Positions 23,870-32,438 of a stretch of DNA of 64,000 nucleotides are shown piece by piece. The first letter of the stretch is position 1. Each line of letters starts with the position of its first letter. This DNA comes from Myxococcota bacterium. GTDB lineage: Bacteria; Myxococcota_A; Polyangia; Polyangiales; Polyangiaceae. The stretch covers positions 18,785 to 82,784 of the forward strand of contig CAUJEM010000100.1 of the NCBI GenBank assembly GCA_963169915.1. Reading direction: 5' to 3'. The notes under the pieces were generated by a model that saw only the letters and a list, made by a program, of their open reading frames with translations, made no database searches and was not told the DNA's origin. Position numbers and translations under genes: made by a program.

Positions 23870-24925
23870 TCAGAGCGCGGCGAGGACGGCGTCGGTCATG
23901 GCGCTCGTCCCCAGCGTCCCGCCGAGGTCGCGCGTGCGCGCCCCTTGGCTGAGGCAGCGCCCGACCGCCAGCTCGATGCCGCGCGCCTCCGCCTCCCAGC
24001 CCAGGCTGTGACGGAGCAGCAGAGCCCCGCTGAGGATGGTCCCGAGCGGGTTGGCCAGATCTTGCCCGGCGAGCGTGGGCGCCGAGCCGTGGATGGGCTC
24101 GTAGAGGCCCAGCCGTCCGGCGCCGAGGGAGGCGCTCGGCAGGAGCCCCAGCGAGCCCGCGAGGACGCTCGCCTCGTCCGAGAGGATGTCGCCGAACATG
24201 TTCTCGGTGACGAGCACGTCCAGGCTGGCGGGCGCCGTCACGAGCCGCATGGCGGCGGAGTCCACGAGCTGATGCTCGAGCTGCACGTCGGGGTACTCGC
24301 TGGCGAGGCGCTGCGCGGTGCGCCGCCAGAGCCGGGAGGTCTCCAGCACGTTGGCCTTGTCGATGGAGCAGAGCTTGTGGCGCCGCCTCTGGGCGAGCTC
24401 GAAGCCGAGCCGCAAGACGCGCTCGATCTCCGGCTCCGTGTACACGAGCAGATCCGTGGCGCGCTCGCCCTCGGGCGTGCGCTCTAGCGTCCGCGGCCCG
24501 AAATAGAGGCCACCGGTGAGCTCTCGGACCACCAGGACGTCGACCCCCTGCAGCAGCTCCGCCTTGAGTGGGGAGACCTGCGCGAGGCAGGGCCAGAGGC
24601 TCACGGGGCGCAGGTTGGCGTACAGCCCGAGCTCCTTGCGGAGCCCGAGCAGCCCCTGCTCCGGCCGTAGGCGAGCGCTCGGATCGTCCCACTGGGGGCC
24701 CCCCACCGCGCCGAGCAGCACCGCGTCGGCGTCACGGCAGGCCGCCAGGGTGTCGTCGGGGAGCGGCGCCCCGACGCGGTCGAGCGCCGCGCCGCCGATG
24801 AGCGCCTCGGTGAGCTCGAGCCGATGGCCGGATCGCTCCGCCACGGCCTCGAGCACCCGCAGGGCGCTCCGCACGACCTCCGGCCCCACGCCGTCCCCCG
24901 GCAAGGCGACGACGCGCGCCTTCAC
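23870..24925 (-). CDS. leuB: 3-isopropylmalate dehydrogenase
   Basis: LeuB oxidises and decarboxylates 3-isopropylmalate to 2-oxoisocaproate with NAD, the third step of leucine synthesis. The 351-residue product shows 'LPGDGVGPEV' at the N-terminus, 'LLGLRKELGLYANLRPV' (substrate arginines), 'CSIDKANVLETS', 'VTENMFGDILSDEAS' and the cofactor region 'EPIHGSAPTLAGQDLANPLG'. The Asp residues in 'DILSDEAS' bind the metal. The start is a GTG at 24925 that overlaps the leuD stop (GTGA), so translation is coupled. Length matches the family. Confidence 0.97.
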   Translation of the reverse strand: MKARVVALPGDGVGPEVVRSALRVLEAVAERSGHRLELTEALIGGAALDRVGAPLPDDTLAACRDADAVLLGAVGGPQWDDPSARLRPEQGLLGLRKELGLYANLRPVSLWPCLAQVSPLKAELLQGVDVLVVRELTGGLYFGPRTLERTPEGERATDLLVYTEPEIERVLRLGFELAQRRRHKLCSIDKANVLETSRLWRRTAQRLASEYPDVQLEHQLVDSAAMRLVTAPASLDVLVTENMFGDILSDEASVLAGSLGLLPSASLGAGRLGLYEPIHGSAPTLAGQDLANPLGTILSGALLLRHSLGWEAEARGIELAVGRCLSQGARTRDLGGTLGTSAMTDAVLAAL

Positions 24926-25536
24926 GGCGTGCCCTCCGCGGCCAGCCGCGCGGCGCGCTCCGCCTCGTACTGCGCGATGAGCGGGGCGCGCGCCAGCAGG
25001 TACCCGAGCTCATCGACGCCCTCGAGCAGGCAGTGCCGCGCGAACTCATCCAGCGAGAAGGGGATGGACGCTTCGTCCGGCACCTCGAGCCGGCAGCGCT
25101 CCAGATCCACCGTCAGCTCGAGCTCGGGGTGTCGGGCCAGCCGCTCCGCGAGGCGCTCATGGAGCTCCGCGTCCAGCGTGACCGGGAGAATGCCGTTCTT
25201 GAGCGCGTTGTTCCTGAAGATGTCCGCGAAGCTCGTGCCGAGCAGGACGCGAAAGCCCGCCCCGAGCAGCGCCCACGGGGCGTGCTCCCGCGAGGAGCCG
25301 CAGCCAAAATTGTCGCCCACCAGGAGGATCTGCGCGCCAGCGTGCCGAGCTTGGTTGAGCACGAAGGAGGCGAGCGGCCGGCCCTCGGCGTCATAGCGCC
25401 AGTCCGCGAAGCAGTGCTGCCCGAGGCCGTGTTTGTCCAGCACCTTGAGGAAGCGCGCCGGGATGATCTGATCGGTGTCCACGTTGTCGACGAGCAACGG
25501 GGCGACCTTGGAGCGGATTCGCTGGAGTCTCTGCAT
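24922..25536 (-). CDS. leuD: 3-isopropylmalate dehydratase small subunit
   Basis: LeuD pairs with LeuC to isomerise 2-isopropylmalate to 3-isopropylmalate. The 204-residue product has the family's 'NVDTDQIIPARFLK' near the N-terminus and the swivel-domain loop 'GDNFGCGSSREHAPWAL' that contacts substrate. Length is typical of the E. coli-type subunit (201). The gene starts ten bases after leuC, and its stop overlaps the leuB start. It lies within the ilv-leu operon. Confidence 0.97.
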   Translation of the reverse strand: MQRLQRIRSKVAPLLVDNVDTDQIIPARFLKVLDKHGLGQHCFADWRYDAEGRPLASFVLNQARHAGAQILLVGDNFGCGSSREHAPWALLGAGFRVLLGTSFADIFRNNALKNGILPVTLDAELHERLAERLARHPELELTVDLERCRLEVPDEASIPFSLDEFARHCLLEGVDELGYLLARAPLIAQYEAERAARLAAEGTP

Positions 25537-25546
25537 GAGGGGCCCT

Positions 25547-26950
25547 TCAGAGCAGCTGGCGGACGTCCGTCACCCTGCCGGTGACGGCGGCGGCGGCGGC
25601 GGTGAGAGGAGAGCCGAGGAAGGTGCGCCCGCCCTTGCCCTGCCGCCCCTCGAAGTTGCGGTTGCTGGTGCTGACGGCGTACTGCCCGGGGAGCAATTCA
25701 TCGCCGTTCATCGCGATGCACATCGAGCAGCCTGGCTCGCGCCACTCCGCCCCGGCGGCGCGGAAGAGCTCGTGCAGGCCCTCGGCCTCCGCCTGGCGCT
25801 TGACCTGCTGAGAGCCCGGCACCACCAGCACCCGCACCTGGGGCGGCACCTTGCGGCCGCGCATCACCGAGGCCGCCTGTCGTAGGTCTTCGAGGCGAGA
25901 GTTGGTGCACGAGCCGATGAAGACGACGTCGATGGGGCGGCCGAGCAGCGGCTCGCCCGGGGTGAGGCCCATGTACTCGAGGGACTTCTCGAGCGCCTCC
26001 CTCACGGGGCCCGCGGGGTGGTCTTCCGGGCGAGGCAGCGGCGCGTCCACCGCGGCGCCCATCCCGGGGTTCGTCCCCCAGGTGAGCATCGGCGCCAAGG
26101 TCGAGACGTCGAGCTCGAGTCGTCGATCGAAGCTGGCTCCCTCGTCCGTGGGCAGCCGCCGCCAGCGGCGGAGGGCGGCGTCGAAGGCCGCGCCCTGAGG
26201 CGCGAAGGGGCGCCCGGCGAGATACTGGAAGGTCGCGTCGTCCGGCGCCACCAGGCCCGCGCGCGCGCCGCACTCGATGCTCATGTTACAGAGGGTCATG
26301 CGCCCCTCCATGCTGAGCTGGCGGATGGCGCTGCCCGTGTACTCGAGGACGTGCCCGGTGGCGCCGCTGACGCCGATGCGGGCGCACAGCGCCAAGATGT
26401 AGTCCTTGGGGCCGACGCCGGGTCGCGGCGTGCCGTCGAAGCGCACCTCGTAGGTCTTGGCTGGGCGCTGCAAGAGGCACTGCGTCGCCAGCACGTGCTC
26501 CACTTCGCTCGTGCCGATGCCGAACGCGAGCGCGCCGAAGGCGCCGTGCGTGGAGGTGTGGCTGTCCCCGCAGACGATGGTCATCCCTGGCTGGCTGAGG
26601 CCCAGCTCCGGCGCCATCACGTGCACGATGCCGTTCTCCGGGGCCCCGAGCGGGTAGAGGCGCACCCCGTACGCTTCGCAGTTTTCCCGCAGACGCTCGA
26701 GCTGAGCCCGGCCGGCGGCGTCCACCACGGCGAGCCCGCCGGGGACGGTGGGGGTAGAGTGATCCATCGTGGCGATGGTGCGCTCGGGGCAGCGCACCCG
26801 CAGCCCGCGGGCGCGCAGCCCAGCGAAGGCTTGCGGTGAGGTCACCTCGTGGATCAGGTGGAGATCGACGTAGAGCATGGCGGGGACGCCAGGCGCTTCA
26901 CTGACGACGTGCTCCTCCCAGAGCTTGCGAAACAGCGTCCGCGCCGTCAC
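25547..26950 (-). CDS. leuC: 3-isopropylmalate dehydratase large subunit
   Basis: LeuC carries the [4Fe-4S] cluster of isopropylmalate isomerase. The 467-residue product has the cluster Cys residues in '[12 protein letters not shown]' and '[11 protein letters not shown]', the substrate residues in '[10 protein letters not shown]' and '[20 protein letters not shown]', and the expected length (E. coli 466). The start is a GTG at 26950 overlapping the leuA stop in GTGA, the same coupling as at leuD/leuB. Confidence 0.97.
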   Translation of the reverse strand: MTARTLFRKLWEEHVVSEAPGVPAMLYVDLHLIHEVTSPQAFAGLRARGLRVRCPERTIATMDHSTPTVPGGLAVVDAAGRAQLERLRENCEAYGVRLYPLGAPENGIVHVMAPELGLSQPGMTIVCGDSHTSTHGAFGALAFGIGTSEVEHVLATQCLLQRPAKTYEVRFDGTPRPGVGPKDYILALCARIGVSGATGHVLEYTGSAIRQLSMEGRMTLCNMSIECGARAGLVAPDDATFQYLAGRPFAPQGAAFDAALRRWRRLPTDEGASFDRRLELDVSTLAPMLTWGTNPGMGAAVDAPLPRPEDHPAGPVREALEKSLEYMGLTPGEPLLGRPIDVVFIGSCTNSRLEDLRQAASVMRGRKVPPQVRVLVVPGSQQVKRQAEAEGLHELFRAAGAEWREPGCSMCIAMNGDELLPGQYAVSTSNRNFEGRQGKGGRTFLGSPLTAAAAAVTGRVTDVRQLL

Positions 26951-28590
26951 GCCCGCGCCTCCGAGCCCACGTCGGGCTGGGCCTCGGCGGGGGCGAGAGA
27001 CGCCAGCAGCCGGTTGAGGGCCCCGAGGTAGGCCTTGGTGCTCGCCACGATGATGTCCGTGTCCGCCCCGTGTCCGTGGAAGAGGGCGGGGCGCGTGGCG
27101 AGGTGCTGCGGGCTGAGCCGCGGATCTCCCTGTCGGGCGCGCACGCGCACGCTCGACTCGCCGAGCGCGTCGATCCCCTCGGTGACCGCGGTGACGCTGT
27201 ACTCCACCAGCTCGCTCGGCGCCGCGACGACCTCGTCGATGGCCTTGAACACCGCGTCCACGGGGCCCGTGCCCACCGACGCGCGGACGTGGACGGTGCC
27301 GTCGGGGCCGCGGAGCCGGACGCTCGCGGTGGGTAGGCCACCGGTGCCGCAGGAGACGTGCAGATCTTCCAGGACGAAGGCGGCCGCGCCGGCGTCGCCC
27401 TCGGTGGCGGCGAGCGCCGTCAGGTCCGCGTCCGTGACGGACTTCTTCTTCTCCGCCAGCAGCTTGAAGCGGCTGAAGGCGGACTCGAGGGGCTCTCCTT
27501 CGAGCGGAAAGCCGAGCTCCCGCAGCCGCGCGGCGAAGGCGTGGCGCCCGCTGTGCTTGCCCAGCACGAGCTGCGTGCGCCCGGCGCCCACCGTCTCCGG
27601 GCGCATGATCTCGTAGGTCTGCTCGTGCTTGAGCATCCCGTCTTGGTGGATGCCGCTCTCATGGGCGAAGGCGTTGGCGCCGACGATGGCTTTGTTCGGC
27701 TGCACCACCAAGCCGGTGCGTGAGCTGACGAGCTTGCTCGTGCGCACCAGGCCGGTGGTGTCGATCCCCGTCTCTAGCCCGAAGGAGGCGCGCCTGACGT
27801 GCAGCGCCATCACCACCTCTTCGAGCGCGGTGTTGCCGGCGCGCTCCCCGATGCCGTTGATGGTGACCTCCGCCTGCCGCGCGCCGGCGCGCAGGCCCGC
27901 GAGGGTGTTGGCCGTCGCGAGGCCGAGGTCATCGTGGCAGTGCACGCTGACCGTCACCCCCTCGATGCCGCGGACGTGCTGCATGATGCCCTCGATGAGC
28001 GCGCCGAATTCGTGGGGCAAGGTGTAGCCCACGGTGTCCGGGATGTTCAGGGTCGTCGCGCCCGCCGCGATGACGGCCTCGAGGACTTGGTACAGAAACT
28101 CCGGCTCCGTGCGGCCTGCGTCCTCCGGGCTGAACTCCACGTCCGGGGTGAGCTGCCGCGCGTAGGCCACCATGCGCTCGGCGCGGCGGAGCACCTCCTC
28201 ACGGGACATCCTCAGCTTGTGCTCGCGGTGGATGGGAGACGTGGCGAGGAAGGTGTGCAGGCGCGGACGCACGGCGAGCCGCACCGCCTCCCACGCCTTG
28301 TCGAGGTCCCCTTCGCTGGCGCGGGCCAGCGCGCAGATGATGGGCGGCTCGGCCGAGGGGCGCCCGAGGACGGGCTCCGTCCCCACGCCGGCGGCGATGC
28401 TCTGCACCGCCGCGAGGTCGTCCGGGGAGGCGGCAGGGAAGCCCGCCTCGATGATGTCCACGCCCAGCCGTGACAGCGCCTTGGCGACGTCGAGCTTCTC
28501 CGCGGAGGTGAGGGTGGCGCCCGGCGACTGCTCTCCGTCGCGCAGCGTGGTGTCGAAGATCCGAACGTAGCGGTCGTGCGGCTGGCTCAT
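26947..28590 (-). CDS. leuA: 2-isopropylmalate synthase
   Basis: LeuA condenses acetyl-CoA with 2-oxoisovalerate, the committed step to leucine. The 547-residue product begins with the catalytic domain: '[17 protein letters not shown]', metal-binding '[13 protein letters not shown]', and '[18 protein letters not shown]'. A linker follows, with '[17 protein letters not shown]'. The C-terminal regulatory domain from about 395 to 530 ('[16 protein letters not shown]') normally binds leucine for feedback inhibition. The catalytic domain and the presence of the regulatory domain separate it from homocitrate and citramalate synthases, though the latter is closely related. Gene context (leuCDB next) supports LeuA. 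Confidence 0.96.
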   Translation of the reverse strand: MSQPHDRYVRIFDTTLRDGEQSPGATLTSAEKLDVAKALSRLGVDIIEAGFPAASPDDLAAVQSIAAGVGTEPVLGRPSAEPPIICALARASEGDLDKAWEAVRLAVRPRLHTFLATSPIHREHKLRMSREEVLRRAERMVAYARQLTPDVEFSPEDAGRTEPEFLYQVLEAVIAAGATTLNIPDTVGYTLPHEFGALIEGIMQHVRGIEGVTVSVHCHDDLGLATANTLAGLRAGARQAEVTINGIGERAGNTALEEVVMALHVRRASFGLETGIDTTGLVRTSKLVSSRTGLVVQPNKAIVGANAFAHESGIHQDGMLKHEQTYEIMRPETVGAGRTQLVLGKHSGRHAFAARLRELGFPLEGEPLESAFSRFKLLAEKKKSVTDADLTALAATEGDAGAAAFVLEDLHVSCGTGGLPTASVRLRGPDGTVHVRASVGTGPVDAVFKAIDEVVAAPSELVEYSVTAVTEGIDALGESSVRVRARQGDPRLSPQHLATRPALFHGHGADTDIIVASTKAYLGALNRLLASLAPAEAQPDVGSEARA

Positions 28591-28612
28591 GGTGTTGGGT
28601 TCGCCCGAAGGC

Positions 28613-29626
28613 TCAGTCTCCGGGCTTGATGGTGACGGGATCGACGAAGGGCATCATCGCGCGCAGCTGGCTGCCCACCTGCTCGAGCTGTTGTTCCTGC
28701 TCCGCGCGCCTGCGCGCGTTGAACCGAGGGCGCCCGGCGGCGTTCTCCGCGATCCACTGGCGCGCGAAGGTGCCGTCCTGGATCTCACTCAAGATCTGCT
28801 TCATCGCGGCGCGGGTGGCGTCCGTGATGACGCGCGGGCCGCTCACGTAGTCCCCCTGCTCGGCGGTGTCGCTCACGCTGTAGCGCATGTAGTTGAGCCC
28901 GCCGCGGTACATCAGGTCCACGATGAGCTTCAGCTCGTGCAGACACTCGAAGTACGCCACCTCGGGCTGGTAGCCGGCCTCCACCAAGGTGCGGAAGCCC
29001 GCCTTGACCAGCTCACTGGCGCCGCCGCAGAGCACGGCTTGCTCCCCGAAGAGATCGGTCTCGGTCTCCTCCGCGAAGGTGGTGCTGAGCACGCCCGCGC
29101 GCCCGGCGCCGATGCCGGCGGCGTACGCCAGGGCGAGGGCGTCGGCGCGCCCAGTGGCGTCCTGGTGGACCGCCAGCAGCGCGGGCACGCCGCCGCCCTC
29201 GAGGTAGGTCTCCCGCACCCGGTGCCCGGGCCCCTTCGGCGCCACCATGCTGACGTCCACGCCCGCGCTAGGGGTGATGGTACCGAAGCGGATGTTGAAG
29301 CCGTGCGCGAACATCAGCGTCTTGCCCGGGGAGAGGGCGGGGGCGAGGTGCTCCGTGTAGATGCTGGCCTGCGCCGTGTCCGGCGCGAGCAGCATCACGA
29401 CGTCCGCCTCGGCCGCGGCGTCGCGCACGCCCGCCACGCGGAGGCCCGCGGCCTCGGCCTTCGCGCGGCTCTTGCTGCCTTCGGGCAGGCCGACCCGCAC
29501 GTCCACGCCGCTGTCCTTGAGGTTCAGGGCGTGCGCGTGGCCCTGGGACCCATAGCCGATGATGGCCACCTTCTTGGCGCGGATGAGAGCGAGGTCGGCG
29601 TCACGGTCGTAGCGGATGGTAGGCAT
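28613..29626 (-). CDS. ilvC: Ketol-acid reductoisomerase (class I)
   Basis: IlvC isomerises and reduces acetolactate or acetohydroxybutyrate with NADPH in valine and isoleucine synthesis. The 337-residue class I protein shows the nucleotide fold '[19 protein letters not shown]', with '[14 protein letters not shown]' supplying the residues that select NADPH. It also has '[10 protein letters not shown]' and the metal-binding knotted domain around '[12 protein letters not shown]' and '[14 protein letters not shown]'. An AAGGAG five bases before the ATG is a strong ribosome-binding site. It sits 39 bases after ilvN and 22 before leuA. Confidence 0.97.
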   Translation of the reverse strand: MPTIRYDRDADLALIRAKKVAIIGYGSQGHAHALNLKDSGVDVRVGLPEGSKSRAKAEAAGLRVAGVRDAAAEADVVMLLAPDTAQASIYTEHLAPALSPGKTLMFAHGFNIRFGTITPSAGVDVSMVAPKGPGHRVRETYLEGGGVPALLAVHQDATGRADALALAYAAGIGAGRAGVLSTTFAEETETDLFGEQAVLCGGASELVKAGFRTLVEAGYQPEVAYFECLHELKLIVDLMYRGGLNYMRYSVSDTAEQGDYVSGPRVITDATRAAMKQILSEIQDGTFARQWIAENAAGRPRFNARRRAEQEQQLEQVGSQLRAMMPFVDPVTIKPGD

Positions 29627-29665
29627 CGTGTCTCCTTGGGAACGGCTGGGGGTGGCTGAGGGGGC

Positions 29666-30196
29666 TCACTCCGCGGCGAGCGGACGAAGCGTCTGACTGA
29701 CGAGGCTGGTCGGCCCGCGGCGCATCACCACGGTGCCGGTCTGCACCATCTCGAGCAGCCCGAAGGGCTCCAGCATGGGCAGCAGCCCGTCGAGCTTCTC
29801 CTGGGAGCCCGTCACCTCCAGGGTGAGGGCCTCGGAGCCCAGATCGACCACGCGCGCGCGGAACACCTCGGCGAGCTCCAGGATGGCGCTGCGGGTGGCC
29901 GCCGTGGCGCGCACCTTGATGAGCGAGAGATCTCGGCTGACGTTCTGCGTGTGGGTGAGGTTCTGCACGCTGAGGACGTTGACCAGCTTGTAGAGGTTGG
30001 CGGTGATGCGCCCGGCTTCGTCGTCGCTGCCCTCGAGGACGAGCGTCATGCGGCTGATGCCCGGCTCATGGGTGCGCCCCACGTTGAGGGAGATGATGTT
30101 GTAGTTGCGTCGGCGGAGGAGCGAGGTGACGCGGTTGAGCACGCCCGGCTTGTCCTCGAGCTGGGCAACGATGGTCTGTCGTAGGGTGTTGGTCAT
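29666..30196 (-). CDS. ilvN: Acetolactate synthase regulatory (small) subunit
   Basis: The 176-residue product is the ACT-domain regulatory subunit of acetolactate synthase. Residues 1-80 form the ACT domain ('LEDKPGVLNRVTSLLRRRNYNI' region, Gly-containing valine site). The rest is the C-terminal activation domain ('RDLSLIKVRATAATRSAILEL'). It confers valine feedback inhibition on IlvB. The ATG overlaps the ilvB stop (ATGA at 30193-30196), giving one-to-one coupling. Length corresponds to the IlvH/IlvN type (163-170). Confidence 0.96.
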   Translation of the reverse strand: MTNTLRQTIVAQLEDKPGVLNRVTSLLRRRNYNIISLNVGRTHEPGISRMTLVLEGSDDEAGRITANLYKLVNVLSVQNLTHTQNVSRDLSLIKVRATAATRSAILELAEVFRARVVDLGSEALTLEVTGSQEKLDGLLPMLEPFGLLEMVQTGTVVMRRGPTSLVSQTLRPLAAE

Positions 30197-32004
30197 TGGC
30201 CGGCTCCCGTCTCGGGCTTGCTGGTGGTGGGCGGAGGCTCGGGTAAGGGCCTGCGGATCATCTCATCGAGGTTCGCGCCCGCGGGCACCATCGGGTACAC
30301 GCTGTCCTCGGCGTCCACGCGGAAGTCCACGAGCGTCGTGACGGCGCTGGCGCGGGCTGCCGCGACCGCGTCGGCGATCTCCGAGCGGCGCGTGACGCGC
30401 AGCCCGAGCAGCTCGTGCGCCTCCGCGAGCTTGACGAAATCCGGGCTCTTGATCGGTGTGGCCACGTAGCGGCGGTCGTAGAACATCTGCTGCCACTGCC
30501 GCACCATGCCGAGAAAGCCGTTGTTGATGATGGCGATGTTCAGCTTGATGTTCTCTTGCGCGCAGGTGGAGAGCTCCGCGGCCGTCATCTGGAAGCCCCC
30601 GTCGCCACAGATCACCCAGATCTCCTCGCCTGGGCAGGCGAAGCGTGCGCCGATGGCGGCGGGCAGGGCGAAGCCCATGGTGCCCAGCCCACCAGAGGTC
30701 AGGAGCTTCCGCGGGTAATCGTGCTTGTAGTACTGCGCCTCCCACATCTGGTGCTGGCCCACGTCCGTGACGATGAGCGCTTTGCCCTCCGTGAGCTGCC
30801 ACAGATCGTGGATCACGTGCGGCGCGTACAGCTTGCCGTAGTCCGGGAGGGACTTGATGTCGCGCACCGCCGCGTCACCCTTGAGCTGGTCGATGCGCGC
30901 TCTCCACGCCGGGTGATGCGTCTCGGTGACGTGGGGGTTGAGCTGCGAGAGGATGGCGCGAGCGTCCCCCACGAGCGCCACGTCCACCTTCACCACCTTG
31001 TTGATTTCGGCCGGGTCGAGCTCGATGTGGATCTTCTTGGCGCCCTTGGCGTAGTTCTTGACGTTGCCGGTCACGCGGTCGTCGAAGCGCATGCCGACGG
31101 CCACCAGCAGATCGGCCTCTTGGATGGCCTGATTGACCCAGGCCTCGCCGTGCATGCCCATCATGCCGAGGTTGTGCTCGTGGCTCGCGGGGAAGCCCCC
31201 GAGGCCAAGGAGCGTGCAGGCGACCGGGATGTCCGTGCGCCGCACGAACTCCAGGAGCGCGCTGGTGGCGGCGGACTCCACCACGCCGTGCCCCGCCAAG
31301 ATGAGGGGGCGCTGGGCGTGCTGGAGCAGCGTGAGCGCCTGCTCCAGCTCCTTGACCAGGGGGCCGCGCTCGGGGCGGTAGCCCGGCAGGCGCACCGGCG
31401 CGTCGCTCCAGGTGACGGTGGCCTGGGCCTGCTGGGCGTCCTTGGTGATGTCCACGAGCACGGGGCCGGGGCGCCCGCTCCTCGCCACGTAGAAGGCCTC
31501 CCGCAGGGTGGGCACGATGTCCTCCGCGCGGGTGACGAGGTAATTGTGCTTCGTGATGGGGAGGGTGATGCCCGTGATGTCGATCTCTTGAAACGCGTCC
31601 GAGCCGAGCAGCGCGCTGGGGACCTGGCCCGTGATGCACACCATGGGGATGGAATCCATCATCGCGGTCGCGATGGCGGTCACGAGGTTGGTGGCCCCTG
31701 GCCCCGAGGTCGCGATGGCGACGCCGACGCGCCCCGAAGCGCGGGCGTAGCCATCGGCCATGTGGGCCGCGCACTGCTCGTGCCGGACCAGGATGTGCCG
31801 GATGCTGGGGTACCTCGGCAGCATGTCGTAGGTGGGCATGATGGCGCCGCCCGGGTAGCCGAAGACGGTGTCGACGCCCTCCCGCGCGAGCGTCGCCCAG
31901 ATGAGCTCGCTGCCGGTCAGGGTCTCCGAGGGCGTTTCGGTGGCGCTCGAGGGGGCAGCGCCAGCGGGAGGCGTGGGGGAGAGGTAGGGGGAGGCGGTCG
32001 TCAC
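30193..32004 (-). CDS. ilvB: Acetolactate synthase catalytic (large) subunit
   Basis: IlvB is the thiamine-diphosphate enzyme that makes acetolactate or acetohydroxybutyrate. I place the start at the GTG at 32004, because GGAG at 32012-32015 lies seven bases upstream; the frame to 32100 runs through the leader region and is not the start. The 603-residue product has the active-site Glu in 'ILVRHEQCAAHMADGYARAS', 'TSGPGATNLVT', the herbicide-site region 'GQVPSALLGSDAFQE', and the thiamine-diphosphate motif from 'GDGGFQMTAAEL' to 'IINNGFLGMVRQWQ'. The first 45 residues are a Pro/Ser/Thr-rich extension. Expression is probably attenuated by the upstream leader. Confidence 0.97.
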   Translation of the reverse strand: MTTASPYLSPTPPAGAAPSSATETPSETLTGSELIWATLAREGVDTVFGYPGGAIMPTYDMLPRYPSIRHILVRHEQCAAHMADGYARASGRVGVAIATSGPGATNLVTAIATAMMDSIPMVCITGQVPSALLGSDAFQEIDITGITLPITKHNYLVTRAEDIVPTLREAFYVARSGRPGPVLVDITKDAQQAQATVTWSDAPVRLPGYRPERGPLVKELEQALTLLQHAQRPLILAGHGVVESAATSALLEFVRRTDIPVACTLLGLGGFPASHEHNLGMMGMHGEAWVNQAIQEADLLVAVGMRFDDRVTGNVKNYAKGAKKIHIELDPAEINKVVKVDVALVGDARAILSQLNPHVTETHHPAWRARIDQLKGDAAVRDIKSLPDYGKLYAPHVIHDLWQLTEGKALIVTDVGQHQMWEAQYYKHDYPRKLLTSGGLGTMGFALPAAIGARFACPGEEIWVICGDGGFQMTAAELSTCAQENIKLNIAIINNGFLGMVRQWQQMFYDRRYVATPIKSPDFVKLAEAHELLGLRVTRRSEIADAVAAARASAVTTLVDFRVDAEDSVYPMVPAGANLDEMIRRPLPEPPPTTSKPETGAGQ

Positions 32005-32026
32005 GATGAAGCTCCAAACAGCGAAA

Positions 32027-32060
32027 CCCCCGGATCCTCTCTGCGACGAGGATGCGGGGG
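32027..32060 (-). terminator. Attenuator terminator hairpin before ilvB
   Basis: On the minus strand a 13-base arm (32060-32048) pairs with 32039-32027 with a single mismatch, around an eight-base loop, and is followed by a TTTCGCTGTTT stretch. It ends 22 bases before the ilvB GTG. A strong hairpin placed between a short leader reading frame and the first structural gene is the expected position of an attenuation terminator. The T-tract is imperfect. Confidence 0.75.
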
Positions 32061-32102
32061 CCAGGTGGGCTACCAGAGGTCGGTAGCTAGGCCGCCGCAC
32101 CC
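32048..32102 (-). promoter_or_regulatory. Candidate antiterminator pairing and pause hairpin
   Basis: Two alternative structures are visible on the minus strand. Bases 32102-32095 (GGGTGCGG) can pair with 32057-32050 (CCGCATCC), eight pairs including one G-U, which would disrupt the terminator arm. Bases 32087-32082 and 32074-32069 (GCTACC and GGTAGC) form a six-pair hairpin with a seven-base loop that touches the leader stop codon. These fit antiterminator and pause roles, but no folding energies were computed. Confidence 0.5.
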
Positions 32103-32209
32103 GAGCGAAGGAGCTCGAGGCGAAGGCCTACAGGGACGCCGACGCTGCCTGCGCGAGCCACTGCGCCAACCCGGGCGCGAGCGGCAGAGGTACGCAGCGA
32201 GGACGTCAT
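32087..32209 (-). CDS. Leader peptide of the ilvBNC-leuACDB operon (predicted)
   Basis: A 40-codon frame runs from ATG (32209-32207) to TAG (32089-32087). Residues 23-34 read V-G-V-P-V-G-L-R-L-E-L-L, seven Val or Leu in twelve residues, and the peptide starts M-T-S-S-L, similar in style to the E. coli ilvB leader. No ribosome-binding site precedes it; instead a promoter -10 ends eight bases upstream, so the transcript may begin at or next to the ATG (leaderless). Stalling at the Val/Leu codons when charged tRNA is scarce would leave 32095-32102 free to form the antiterminator. Translation to the stop would cover it and allow termination. It is predicted from position and composition only. Confidence 0.7.
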   Translation of the reverse strand: MTSSLRTSAARARVGAVARAGSVGVPVGLRLELLRSGAAA

Positions 32210-32217
32210 TGCCGCGC

Positions 32218-32247
32218 ACTATGCCACCTAGCGCTGGGGCGCGTCAA
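32218..32247 (-). promoter_or_regulatory. Sigma-70-type promoter of the ilv-leu operon
   Basis: On the minus strand, -35 TTGACG (32247-32242) and -10 CATAGT (32223-32218) are 18 bases apart, matching the consensus at 5 of 6 and 4 of 6 positions. The expected transcription start falls at about 32209-32213, at or just before the leader ATG. Confidence 0.65.
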
Positions 32248-32438
32248 TGCCGACGTGGTGCGTCAGAGGGCGCGGCCCCCCAAGGAGCGCTCGGGGCTAC
32301 GGCGGATTTCGTGGGTGAGGGCCTGGAAGGCCTGGATAGTCGCGGAATTTGCCCATAAACTAGCCGCGCTGGCAGCGGGCGCCGAGACTCGGGCCCAGGG
32401 CGTCGAGCCCGAGCGCTGCTCCGGAAAGGTCCAAAGAG

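Noticed and set aside
32005..32100. N-terminal extension of ilvB to 32100
   Set aside because: It would pass through the terminator hairpin and lacks a ribosome-binding site, while GTG 32004 has GGAG seven bases upstream.
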